A DNA stretch of 64,000 bases from Lepus europaeus (lineage: Eukaryota; Chordata; Mammalia; Lagomorpha; Leporidae): the NCBI RefSeq assembly GCF_033115175.1, contig NC_084831.1, forward strand, positions 44,920,002-44,984,001, in the 5' to 3' direction. Below are positions 34,901 through 46,310 of the stretch, one piece after another. Under the pieces are notes generated by a model. That model worked only from the letters and a program-made list of their open reading frames with translations. It searched no databases and was not told the origin of the DNA. How positions within the stretch are numbered: the stretch's first letter is position 1; every line of letters begins with the position of its first letter. A program made the translations under genes and the position numbers.

Positions 34901-37190
34901 GGCCACACCTTGCACAGGGACAACTGGCCCTGTGTCACCTGCCTGCCTCCGTTGGAACCTGAGGCCTGGGCTTGTGGTGGGTGCCTGGTAAAGGCAGATG
35001 GAAGAATGGTGATAACCTAGACCCAGAGACTCAGCCCTGTGTGCCCACTTGAGCTAGTGAGGGAAGAAACATGACAATCAGGAGCCAGTAACACACAAAC
35101 CAGTTGAAGGACACCAACCATGGAGAGAAGAGAAGCTGAGAAAGGCAGGGGTCAGCCCTTCCAGCTGCTAAGTGCCTCAATCTGCAGGGCACGCTCCTCC
35201 TGGTCTCACCAGCATCACAGCTACCCCTGGAGAGGCAGCTCTGGGCCTCTGCCTTTCAGATGGGTAAGCCGAGGCACCGAGTGGTGAAGGGGACATCTGA
35301 GGGATCCAAGTGTGGGTCTGTGGCCGTGAGAGATGAGAAAGTGCCCAACATACAGTAGGTCCGCGTGCAGCTCTTCCCATGGCCAGAGCTGGCAGTGGCC
35401 TGGTGAGTCACCCCAGAGGCCAAGGAAGGAGGAAGGCCCACAAGGAGAGGCCTGTGATGACGGCGGCTGCTGACTCTGCTCCACGCCCTCGCCTTCCACA
35501 GTGACATCTGCTGAGAAGCCAGGCTGCTGCCTCAGGCCAGGCACCCTGGGAAGTCAGGCCTCAGCTGTCCTCTGTCGAATGGGTATGGAACAGCACTGAG
35601 CCTCGACTCCAGTGCCTGAGGGAGGAGATGACTTAGCGGAATGCAGAGTGGACAAGGGCGACTTCCTGCCTGTGGGTTTCAAAATCCCAGGCCTCAGGGC
35701 TGCATGGAAAGAACGCTGCAGACGGGGTGAGTCACGCGCACTTAATATTTCCAACCAGGCGTCTGCCATGGGCCCATCTGCCAGCTTAGCACAGAGCCTG
35801 GCATAGGGCGAGTGTCCCTGAGGACCTGACCATGAACAAGCCTTGCAGGAGTGGGGAGCGGGACAGTGAGGAGCTCCTAGACAAGCGGGTGGGAGACCCT
35901 GTGGGAAAGAGTGAAGCTTCCTATGCTCCCAGTCCCCAACCCATGCTTGGCCTGGGAAAGGGGCATTGGAGGACAAGGAAATGCATGGAGACAGCAGGGG
36001 ACCCTACACTGGGGAGGCTCTGAGCTCAGCCTTGTCAGCCCCAGGGCCAAGCCTGGGGAAGGGATGGGCTGTCAGTGATCCCCATCCAGGTGTGTAGGAC
36101 TTGCAGCAGGGCTCCCCAAAGCCAGGGCCCAGGCAACCTGGCACACCCCATGGGGAGGGCAGAGGTCTCCTCTCAGGGAGGGCCCACCCCTGAGCCCAGC
36201 TGGCCCCATGCAGCCCTTCAGACAGACCAGAGGCAGGACTCTGGCTGGGTGGGAAGGCTGAGCAGGTGACAGTGTGAGAAACGACTCCAAGGACCCCTTG
36301 GTTCTGTGTAAACCCCCATGCCCCAGAACTTACATGCAACCAAGGAAAAAGGCAGTGGTGTGTGAACTCCGAGACTTAGACCCAGCACATGGGGGCTCAG
36401 TGCATGAAGGGAGTTCAAGAAAAATTCAAAGGTACATTTTTTACCCCTCACACTCACATTAAGTGAAGTCAGATCTGACACAAGCGAAACAGAGACCACT
36501 GATGGGGCGTGGACAAGAGAGAGGGGAGGACAGCCTGAATGGGCGCAGCCGGGTGGGGTTGGGCAGCCCTCTCTGTGCATGGCCCTGGTGGGCCTTCAGA
36601 GCACCCCCACAGAAGGCGCCACCCCAGCCTCCTCTCCCAGACGAGGAAGCCAGGCTCCCAGAGAGGGGCTCGGGATACCCAGGGATGTGTGCAGCAACAG
36701 AAAGGACCTTGCCCCAGTTCCTAATTGAACCGGATCCAACAGAGCGGTGTGGACTTAAGAAGCACTGGGCTATGGGGCAGAATGGTGCCAGAGAGGAGAA
36801 AGTGTCTGCATCAGCAGAACCCACACAAGCGGTAGCAGCCATCACGGTGCTAGCGCCCCAACCTCCAGCTCTCAGCCCAGCATGGCTTGGAAGGGCCTGG
36901 GGGAGGCTTCCCACTCCTCATTTGTACCCAGGACATCCCACGGCTCTGCTGGCTGTCTCTCACCCGAGCCTTCCCTTCCCCATCCTGGGCCAGGGAGAAG
37001 CACCCTGAGACCACCTCCCAAAACACAAGCCCATGTTCACTGCAAAACAAACAAAAACCAGTTACATCCGTGGACACCGTGGGCAGGGGTCCTGAGGGAA
37101 AAGTGCACAGAGGCCTTCTGCTGAGAACTGAGGTGCGTTCTGTGCAGCCGGCACAGATACCCGGCTCGGCAGAGCTGTACCGCTGGGCTC
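31966..37190. other. Intronic DNA, no gene seen
   Basis: GC-rich intron with a short CA-rich patch (33090-33200). Open frames of 150-201 codons at 32.5-34.2 kb and 36.4-37.0 kb show no domain. Nothing else is recognised. Confidence 0.65.
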
Positions 37191-37199
37191 AGGGCAGCA

Positions 37200-37375
37200 C
37201 CTGGAACTCGTTAGCATGATGGCAGGAATAATGTAAAATTAAAACATTTAGCTCTGGCTTCTAAAATTAAGGAGGACAAAAAGAGAAGGATGCCATTGTG
37301 CTGAGCCACTGGGCATGACTCGGGTACCACCAATAATTTACAGAAAATAAACTGCTGCTTTGCACTTGGGCCCAG
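37200..37375. promoter_or_regulatory. Candidate conserved non-coding element
   Basis: About 175 bp, AT-rich and repeat-free. Contains GGAATAATGTAAAATTAAAA, CTAAAATTAAGGAGG, GGGCATGACTCGGG and CCAATAATTTACAGAAAATA. The sharp composition change against both flanks suggests constraint. Confidence 0.4.
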
Positions 37376-37908
37376 CTGGGACCTGGCATTGGCAGTGGGG
37401 GCTGAGGACCAGAGGGGAGACTACAGCTCCACTCAGGGGGAGGCAGGTTGGGTGAGGCCTTATCCAGGCCAGGGCAGTCCCAGGTACATGTCCATACTGC
37501 CACTTTTCTCACTGCCTCTGTCTCTACCCTGGGCGTTGCTGCTCAAATCCATCATCCATCCTCCAGTCATAGAGATTCCTACGTAGCAAGCCTGCCCTTG
37601 TCACTGCTCCAAGTCTATGGACGGCTCCTTGCTACCTTCAGACACAACCTGCGCCCCTCAGCACAGCACTTCCACCCTCTTGCCACCTGGCCTCTGGGGC
37701 CTTCAGGTTGTGGCAGGCTCCCCTCCTCTCCATTCCCTCTCTACACTGACCACTTGAGCTCCTGGAATTTCCTATCTCTGTGTGTCTGCATAGGCTAGTT
37801 CCCTCAGCCTGGAACTCCCTCAAGCATCAGAGTTCAGCTCCTCTGAGGGATCTGAGCTTTGAGGCAGGTCCTGAGCCGGGCCCCTCTCTGGGTCCACCCA
37901 GGGTGGCT

Positions 37909-37930
37909 GGGCTGGGCTGGGCTGGGCTGC
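37909..37930 (+). repeat. GGGCT pentamer repeat
   Basis: Four copies of GGGCT in a row inside an L2-like stretch (about 37480-37880). Confidence 0.8.
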
Positions 37931-38448
37931 ATGGGTACATGAGACTCACACAATGCCAAGACGGGGGTTGGGGGAGCCTGCAAGGCCCTGTGTTATAGGT
38001 GAGGGCAGCAAGGCAGCCCCGAGAGGGCAAAGCTTCCCAAGGCTCCTCCCATGCCCACCCCAGCTTTGGCAGCGTGCGGGCCTCACGAGGCTTACAGCAA
38101 GCCCTTCGTGCCCCTGGACAACGCTGGCTCAGATCCCAACTCTCCCCCATGTCTGTGCTGCGCACCGTCACCTGGCCTCTCCAGGAGTCACGTTCCTTGT
38201 TGCATTACAAGGGTGTTAACAACAGCATCAGACCTATGGACAGTGAGCATCACACTTGCAGGAGCACAGTTCATCACCACCTGCCTGCCCTGTGCACACA
38301 GACACACTGAGGTCCTAGACCCCAGAGGACAGGGGGTGTGACAGCACAGGGACACTGGCTCTGGGCTTGCAGAGCTCACAAGGCCTGCCATGTCTCACTG
38401 CAGAGCAGAGCAGGCTACAGTACATCCAGGGGTGACTTTTCCTGCTTT

Positions 38449-38785
38449 CTTTCTTTTTTTTTTTTTTTTGACAGGTAGAGTTAGACAGTGAGAGAGAGAC
38501 ACACAGAGAGAAAGGTCTTCCTTCCGTTGGTTCACTCCCCAAATGGCCAACATGGCCGGCGCTGCGCCAATCCGAAGCCAGGAGCCAGGTGCTTCCTCCT
38601 GGTCTCCCATGCAGGTGCAGGGCCCAAATACTTGGGCCATCCTCCACTGCCCTCCCGGGCCACAGCAGAGAGCTGGACTAGAAGAGGAACAACCGGGACT
38701 AGTACCTGGCACTCCAACTGGGACTAGAATCTGGGGTGCCAGTGCCACAGGTGGAAGATTAGCCAAGTGAGCCACGGCGCCGGCC
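38449..38785 (-). mobile_element. CSINE, minus strand
   Basis: A T-rich end, CTCTCTCACTGTC-type region in reverse, CAAATGGCC...CCGAAGCCAGGAGCCAGGTG...ACTTGGGCCATCCTCCACTG...GAGAGCTGGACTAG, and the head GTGAGCCACGGCGCCGGCC give a full-length reversed CSINE of the younger type. Confidence 0.95.
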
Positions 38786-39100
38786 TCCTCTTTTCTTTCT
38801 ACTTCATTCTCCACTTCCTACTTCTGTATACCTACTGCTTTGCAGTTTATATGATGCTATCGTGTTGGAGTTAAAGAAAAATGACAGTGGGCAGTGTGAC
38901 CCAGCGCACCCCCTGCACCCCGAGTTCTGCGTCTTCAGACTTCACCAAAGGTGCATCTGCGGAGGGGAACACGGTACTGACTCACTCTTATTCCCCAACC
39001 ATACAGGATAAGAACTGCACCTGGTACTGTGAATCCTTCAGAGGGGATTTAAAGCACACGGGGCCGGTGGGTGGGGCAGGGAAGGAACACGTATGGGTTC

Positions 39101-39165
39101 CCGGCAAATACCACACCATTTTATATAAGGGGCTGGAGTCCAATTCCAGTCACTGCAGGGGTGGG
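39101..39165 (+). mobile_element. Tigger/MER2-like DNA transposon fragment
   Basis: GCAAATACCACACCATTTTA then TATAAGGGGCTGGAGTCCAA matches the 3' third of the same element type seen in full at 55328-55657. Confidence 0.45.
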
Positions 39166-39775
39166 GGCACGAGGGAGAGCGTGTGAAGCACTGCAGAGGG
39201 CAGGACCCTCTACATCTTCACCCTCCAGGTGGAGCCAGAAAGTTCAGAGTCGGGTCTGAACAGGTCCTGGCTCCTGTCCTGTGTGAGGAGGGCAGAGGGC
39301 TCCCCTCTGAACTCAGGTTCCTCACAAAACATGGGGATGGCACGATGACTTCCAGAGGGGATCTGAGGATTAAGGAAGACACGGACGGTGGCCAAAGGTC
39401 CACATGGCTGGGGATGCAGCCCCTGGTGGTGACCGCTGTGTGCCTGTACCCACTACATGCACCGAAAGGCACGGATGGCTCCTCGTGGGGCTACCATGGA
39501 GCTCTGACTGCTCACACAGCCACCAGTGACTACTGGGGAGTCTCCAGCAGACAGAGGGGCTGGGTGATTAAACTGCGAGGGACAGTCTCACTCCTTAGGC
39601 AGGGGAGCCAGAGAAGCTGAAGTCACAACCCTCGTTGGTGAGAGCCAGGGTTCCCTGTCCCTCCCCCACAGCAGCCACCAGCCACAGACCTGCGGGAGGT
39701 GCCGGTGCTGCTGCAAACCCATCTCCCACAGGACCAGCTATCTGGGGACACAGCCCTAGGCCACCTGCGAGGGGT

Positions 39776-39908
39776 ATGACCTTTGGATCAGGTAGACCAG
39801 GTTCAAGTCCCAGCTCTGTTGCTCACTGGCTTGGGTCCTCAGCCTGTTACTTATCCCCTCTGGTCCCAGAGCTATCTTCTAGGAAACAGTTGACTGTGAA
39901 GACTAAAT
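39776..39908 (+). mobile_element. MIR
   Basis: ACCAGGTTCAAGTCCCAGCTC, TGTTGCTCACTGGCTTGGG and GTGAAGACTAAATGGGG match MIR head to 3' part. A CSINE follows directly. Confidence 0.75.
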
Positions 39909-40236
39909 GGGGATAGAGAAGTAGCACTGTGACACAGTGTGTTGAGCCACCACTTACAATGCTGGAGTCCCATATCTGAGTGCCTGTTGAGTCCCAGCTA
40001 CTCTGTTTCTGATTCAGCTCCCTGCTGATGGCCTGGGAAAGCAGCAGAAGATGACCCGAGTAATTGGGCCCCTGTAACCAAGTGAGAGTCCTGGAAGAAG
40101 CTCCTGGCTTCTGGCTTCAGATCAGCCCAGCCATTTCAGCCATTTGGGGAGTGAACCAGCAGATAAATGTCTGTCTGTCACTCCCTTTTTCTCTTTCACT
40201 CTTTCAAATAAATAAATTAATATTTTAAAAAAAGCC
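39909..40236 (+). mobile_element. CSINE, old copy
   Basis: GTAGCACTGTGACACAGTGTG head, CAGCTCCCTGCTGATGGCC body, CATTTGGGGAGTGAACCAGC and an AAATAAATAAATTAATA tail match older CSINE copies. Divergent but full length. Confidence 0.9.
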
Positions 40237-42420
40237 TAAATGAGGGAAGATATGGTGGGGACTACCATTTCTGGGCTTGGGACAGGGTTCACCCAGCAAA
40301 ACCAGTATGCCAGTGGAGGGTGCACACACCATGCAGACTACACCACTGTGCCTCCCTCTGTCATTCTCCACACAGGATGCCCTTCTCCTGCCAGCTCTCA
40401 TAGCCAAGTCTTGCTCATCTTTTAAGTGGCAGCAAATAAGCCACCTTAATCAGGCAGGCTTCCTCAAGTCCCCTGGGGTCTCCCAGCCGTGCCCCTCCCT
40501 CCATCACAGCCCCTGGACTGGACCCTGAAACAGCCCAGGTTCTGTGCCTTTTCTCCCACTGGCTGGGGGTGGGAGCCAAATGTGGGATGGTCCTGGTGCC
40601 AAGCGGCCTTTTTCTACAGGCCCAAGGTGCCCTGGGCAGGCCTGCTGGCTACCACAACCTGCTCAGTCAGGGTAGCAGTCCTTGACACATGCCACTTCTG
40701 GGAAAGGAAGCAGGTTCTTTAAAAGTCACAGAAGGTGTGAGCTAAAAGGGATGTCAGAGAAGTCCACCCATTTTACAGATGGGGCTTCTGAGACTGAGGA
40801 AGCGGAGCTTGGCCAGACAGCGGTGAAGCTGATGTCACCTGTGTTCGCTGACCTTTGGCTTCAGGGCACTCTTCCATACCCAGACAGGGCTGCAGCGGTA
40901 GCAGCCTCCCCATGTCCTCGTTAGCACAGACCTCACCTGACTGCTGCATGCTCTCCGCTGGCTCCTGCTTTGGTAGGATGGGAGGTGTTTCTCATTCCTG
41001 GGTTCTATTCCTTGGCCCTCACCCTGGAGAAGCTCCCCGCAGTGTATCTAGCCCCCACCTAAACTTCTGCAGCCACAGCTCTCCCGTGCACCCTGCAGGC
41101 CCATTTGAGCCTGGAACCTTAAAGGTCCCTGCTTTGAAATGTATATGCTGACTGTCACACAGTGGATTGTTGTCATCAGTAGAATGACTGCACGTTCTGG
41201 AACACACACTTGGTGACGCTGGCATAGACTGGGTCTCATAGATCCTATTTCCTAGCCTGTCCTTCCCGACCAGCCAAGCCTGGCTCTCAGGGATCACCAG
41301 AACACATGGTTATAGTTTCTCACGAGAAACATGGTTCACAAAGTCTATTGCTAGCTTATTCCAGCAGCCAGGAGCAGGCCGAGAGGGCCAACTGAGGCTG
41401 TGGGTGGGCAGCAGCGAAGACTCTGGTCTCTTACCAATGCTTTACTGTATTTTCTGTTTCCTGCAGCACGCACATCAAACTTTCACACCTGTTCATTTTC
41501 AAAGATAAAGGCCTGCCTTCCCCTGCCCACCCCTTCCTGCCCGCTGGCCTGCCTCCTCGTGGCTACTTCAACACAGGGGCTGTTTCTGCCGAACACAGGC
41601 TCAGTCTCTCGGTTCTGGCTGCCAAGCTCTATTGGATCAGAGTCTGCTTGCTTTACCTGCTCAGCAACTCCACACTGGAAAGCTGACTTGGCCAGCTCCA
41701 CCCCAGGAGTCCCTGGAGGACTGGAACCCAAATCCAAGTCTGATTGAACTGTCTGTATGTCCTCTTTCCCACTATACCAAACCTCTCTCCTGGCCTCAGT
41801 GTCCCCACTTATCAAATAAGGATGGCTCACAAGGGCCATCTCACAGATCCCTTCTGGCTCTGGCTTGTCCCAGGGAGTGCATGACCCAGGGCACCAGAAA
41901 TCGGGACTCAGGTGGGTGAGCTGTGGCCTCCTCGTCACACCAATACTGTCCTGTGACCTTTCCAACAAAAGGCCCATCTGTGTGCATCTCGCACGAGAGC
42001 ACTGGGGTCTGCATGCAGCCTGAGTGTTTCTCTGTCCAGGCTTTCAGCAGGCTGTCACCCACACTGCCATGTCTGTCATGGGTGAGGACCGAGACATCGC
42101 ATGGCAGGAAGGGGAGTGGACACCTTTCTGGCGGATGCTTCCACCACAACCTTGGTCTATCCTGTGATACGTCAGTGCCATCCCAGCCTAAGCTTTTAAC
42201 ACTTTGCCGTGCCACCTTCTGCTATGATCAGAGCCCTGGGCTTGGCTTCTGGGGACAGGTCTTGCAGGAGCTCAGAAGTTGCCCAGGCACTCAGCTAGGT
42301 AAGGGCTGCATGGAGGTAGCTTCTTCCCTGTGAAGGGGAGGAAGGTCAAGGGTGGGGCCAAATTTTCTCAGCTGATTTTTACAATGAGTCTCTTTCCCTG
42401 TGGTCACGTGTGTGCCTTCA
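40237..42420. other. Intronic DNA, no gene seen
   Basis: Mixed composition with an L2-like stretch (40385-40490) and a MIR-like minus-strand remnant (40770-40850). Open frames up to 164 codons have no domain. Confidence 0.65.
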
Positions 42421-42439
42421 GTATAAAGTCAATTTTTCT

Positions 42440-43300
42440 TTCACAGCTCTGTTGAGATGCAATTTGCATAACCATAAAATGCAACCATTTAAAGTACACA
42501 GCCCAGTGGTTCTGAGTATACTCAGCCTCTTGCAGCCATCCCCACAATCGATTTTATAACATCTTCATCACCCCCAAAAGAAACCCTATACCTACTGGCA
42601 GCCAGTCGCTCCCTCACCCCAGCGCCCAGAAACCACTAATCTACTTTCCACTTCTATAGATTTTCTATTCTTGAGACCTCATGTATGAGGGTTTGGCTTG
42701 CCTCACCCAGGAGCATACGGTTAGAGCTTCTGTGGCTGTGAGAGTCAGTACTTTGCTCCTTCTCCCTGCTAAGTCACACTCCATTGTGCGGATGTCGTAC
42801 CCTTCCTCTGTCCTTCCACCCATCAGGGACTGCAGGTGTTCCCACCTGCTGGCCATGAGGACCAGTGCTGCCAGGAACATTCCCATGCAGCTCTTGGTGT
42901 GGAGGTTTACTCCCATCTCTCTGGGTAGACACCTAGGGGTAGAGCCGAGAGATCATATGGCAACTCTGTGTTCAATCACTGGATACACCTAGGTGCAGAA
43001 TGGACAGATCACATGGAAACCCCGTATTTAATCACTCGGGGACCAGCCTGTTTTCCTAAGATGCTACACTATTTCACAGCCCCACTGCGGCATGTGCAGG
43101 TGCCCGTTTCTCCACGGGTTCCACCGTCGCTGGGACTCCAGTCATGCCGGTGGGTGTGCAGTGGGATCTCACTGGAGCTCTGCCTGCGTTCCCCTGGTGG
43201 TGCATCCGTTCACATGCTCTTGGCCACTTGTCTTTGGAGAAATGGCTATTCCAGTCCTTTGCCCATTTTTTAACTGGTTTATGTAGCTGGTTTATTATTA
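42440..43300 (-). mobile_element. L1 fragment, minus strand, with inner tandem duplication
   Basis: The 42440-42660 part (TTGAGATGCAATTTGCATAA, CATTTAAAGTACACAG, CACCCCCAAAAGAAACCC, AGAAACCACTAATCTAC) and the following text up to TTTGGAGAAATGGCTATTCC follow an old mammalian L1 3' region in reverse. Heavily substituted, no intact frame. A 56 bp stretch inside is tandemly repeated (42929-42984 and 42985-43040). Confidence 0.8.
42929..43040 (-). repeat. 56 bp direct tandem duplication inside L1
   Basis: Both units start ACACCTAGG and share AGATCA, CATGG-like, TTCAATCACT/TTTAATCACT landmarks in the same spacing. L1 relatives as I know them carry only one copy, so this is a private duplication that has since diverged. 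Confidence 0.7.
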
Positions 43301-43494
43301 AGTTGTACGGTACTTAAAATAGTCTAGGGATAAGTGCCTTCCTGATAGACAATTGCAAAAGCAAACTTTTTTTAGCTAAAACAGCAAACACTGGCAAACT
43401 GCTTACTAATGTGCTGAGCCCGGTGCCAGCTGCTTTACACAAACTGAGTGTTTTTGGTTCTCTCTGGAAGATAGGTATTATTGCTATTGTTGTT

Positions 43495-43600
43495 GTTGTT
43501 ATTATTAGCATCCCCATTTTACAGATGGTCAAACAGAGTCACAGATCAGTACCCTGTCACATCACCCGTCTAGGAAGTGCCGGAGTGGAATCTTGGGGCA
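43495..43600 (-). mobile_element. MIR
   Basis: CCCCATTTTACAGATGGTCA, CAGAGTCACAGATCAG and TCTAGGAAGTGCCGGAGTGG are a minus-strand MIR core. A GTT/ATT short repeat (43486-43506) precedes it. Confidence 0.7.
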
Positions 43601-46140
43601 TTAGGGAAGGTTGTGGCCCACCCCTGAGTTCATGCACCACCCGGGAAGTGGTGCCTCCAGTGGATGGCATGAGGCAGCAGCAAGAGACCCTTGAGAGGGG
43701 CAGGGCCACCAGGTTTAGCCTGCTTCACCAAGCTTCCTCTCTCCTTTGCCAACCTCAGGGGATCTGGATTCGATTTTATTCAGAAAAGAGTTGGTTTCCT
43801 CATAGGCGTGCATGCTCAAATTGGGTGGAAAAGGAATTTTCTCCCACAAGAGATTCCAGACTCTGGCTCAGGAACCAACCCACTGCAAATCATGGATGAT
43901 GATGTTTCAGGATGATGATGTCAGCACCAGAGGGGGCTCAGCCCATTAACACATTAGCAAGTGTGCCTGCCTGGCCTTTCTGTGCAGGAGGCCTGGGCTG
44001 GAATGAAGCAGCACTGGCGGGAACAGGGGCCCAGGAGGATCCTATCCTTGGGAGCCAGGCGGTTAGGAGTGAACACAGACTCACAGAGCCAGGCACAAAC
44101 CGCCTTTGCCACTGTGGTTCTGGGCACCTGCCCAAGGCTAGGGCTGGAGATCAGATATGCTTTGTGCAGGAAGATAGCTAATGAAATCTTCTCATTATGA
44201 AGAGTAGATCAGTCAAAAGATTTTAAAAAGAAAGGTAGAGGAAAATGCAGGACAACCCACGCGATGGCCCACGATTCTGCTGTGATATCCATAGCATGAC
44301 AGAACGCGTCTTAACTCTCATTCCCAGTCCTCCCACCAACCCCACTGGAAACACAGGGCACGGAGACGGGGAGCACCTCAGCCAACAAGGGGGTGACTGG
44401 GGTTCCTTCTCACTCTAGGAGCCGGGCAGCGGTCACCTGGGAGCTGCCCCTTGTCAAGCACTCACTCTGCCCGTACCAGCTCATATAGGGTTGATGGCAG
44501 GTGCAGAAGAGACCATCCTCCCTCAGCCATTTACAGTCACCTGCTCTCTTTCTATGCTTTGTAACACATCTTAATGCACGACTATGTCACCTACACACAA
44601 AGAAATCTCAAACACTGCCTCTTGGGGCTGTTCAGAAGCCGGGGGGAATCAGGTAGCAGTGCTCTGGGAACCGAGTCTGCCCATCCACGCCCAGCACCCT
44701 GTGCCCAGCGAGGAGAAACAGAGGCTGAGAAATTGCCCCAGCTGCCACTGAACCATGGGCCTCGGGATCTCCCTGCCTCCTTGCCCCAGGTCCGTATCTG
44801 TCAAACAGGGTAACAAACCACGCCCTGATGTCTCCGGGGCTGCTGGGAGGATGCCAAATCAGCCTCCCTACTGCTCAGAGCCCCGGGGACCCATGTGAAG
44901 CCTCACAAAGCGGGGACCCTGCGAGTGCGACTCACAGAGCATCCTTGGCAGTTCTGCCCCTGCCTGGGCCTCTTGGTGACATCTGTCGCACAGCCTGCTC
45001 CCATGGTTCCCTCCCTGCCTGGCATTCCAAGTCCCACCCAGTGTGACCGCTTCTCCATGCCTGCTGCTCTTCCTGGATGTGCATGGTCTCCTGCACAGTA
45101 CCCTCCAGGTACTCTCAGTCACACCCCCAGGGCCCCCCAGATACCCCCTCCAATGTCCCCAGTGAGCCTCAATTTGAGGAGGAAGGAGTGGGAACTAGAG
45201 CTTCCTGGGTTCAAGTTAACAGCCTGGGCCTGCCAGAGGATTACCTTCTCTCCTCTGGCATGAGCCCTACACCCACTACACACACTCGGTGCACACACAT
45301 CCCACCACACACCTGAACACACACACACACACAGTCCAACACCAGCTCACATTCCCATACTTCATACATACACACACACAACATAGACTCTCAAGTACGG
45401 GCATCTCTGGACCACACATGCACACCCAATGCTCACACACAAACTACCCTCCCCCAACATAAGCACATGCCACAGCCACACCCCCACCATCACCCATACC
45501 AACATATACCTAGACACACTCATTCAACCCAGCCTTGCCCACATGTACTTACAATGGAGTGTGTGTGCTGTGGGAATGCGTGTTGCTGTGGGGGGTACAC
45601 ACTGGGTGCTGGGGTGTCTGGGCGTGCCCTTGGTGCTGATGTATAGGACTGCAGTGGGTGTACATGTGTATTTGTCTGTCTCCATCAAACACTCCCCCAG
45701 TTGCACCCCTGACAGATACTTATCTAACTGTACCAATATGGGTCCCACACCAAAACCCATGCCCACCCATCCACATTCTTGAATACAATTAACCACTCCC
45801 AGCCCAATCACAAGCCCAGGTGTACACTCTGCAACCACATACATCACAACATACTGCACCCCCCATGCTCTCAGTGACCCAGTCACCCCCACATACCTCA
45901 GCCACACTCAACCACACACACAGCTCCGGGACTCTCCCTACTAGCTCCAGTCCTCACCACACCCCAACCTTGGAATTCTATGGGTGGAGAGCCCACCCCC
46001 TTGGGAGAGGGCCCAGACAGGTGCCCCCTGCCCCTGCTGCTCCCATGCATGGGCCCACTCTGCAGGAGCAGCCCACCCACCCCGGCCCTCCTCCTCGGGT
46101 CCCCTGCCTGCCTGCCTGCCTGCCTGCTGCTCCGGGGGTT
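43601..46140. other. Intronic DNA with long CA-rich stretch
   Basis: Unique DNA to about 45240, then a CA-rich region (45250-45920) with ACACACAC runs at 45309-45335 and 45370-45380. Frames there are low-complexity Thr/His translations. No gene seen. Confidence 0.65.
46098..46128 (+). repeat. CCTG tetramer repeat
   Basis: About six CCTG/CTGC units (CCTGCCTGCCTGCCTGCCTG). The CCTG motif is the same unit that expands in human CNBP, but this tract is short. Confidence 0.9.
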
Positions 46141-46310
46141 TATCCTTCCCTTGTTCATCGATGACTAAAATACTTTTAAACTGACCACAAAGATTGTTGT
46201 CTTTGTCTTTTTCTTTTTTTTTAAAGCAAACCCAACAGATGTGTTCGGCGACCCTCTGGTTTTCCTCCGGGTGATTTGCAGACCACAATCAGTTCCCAGA
46301 GAAGAAACGC
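46140..46310. promoter_or_regulatory. Candidate conserved non-coding element
   Basis: AT-rich, repeat-free block after the CCTG repeat: CATCGATGACTAAAATAC, TTTAAACTGACCACAAAG (RUNX-type ACCACA), a T-rich run and CCACAATCAGTTCCC. Function is inferred only. Confidence 0.3.

Noticed and set aside
38680-38735. Apparent internal duplication (GGGACTAG...GGGACTAGAATC) in the CSINE at 38449-38785
   Set aside because: The young CSINE consensus itself has two similar GTCCCGGTT-type stretches around the B box, so this is normal for the family.
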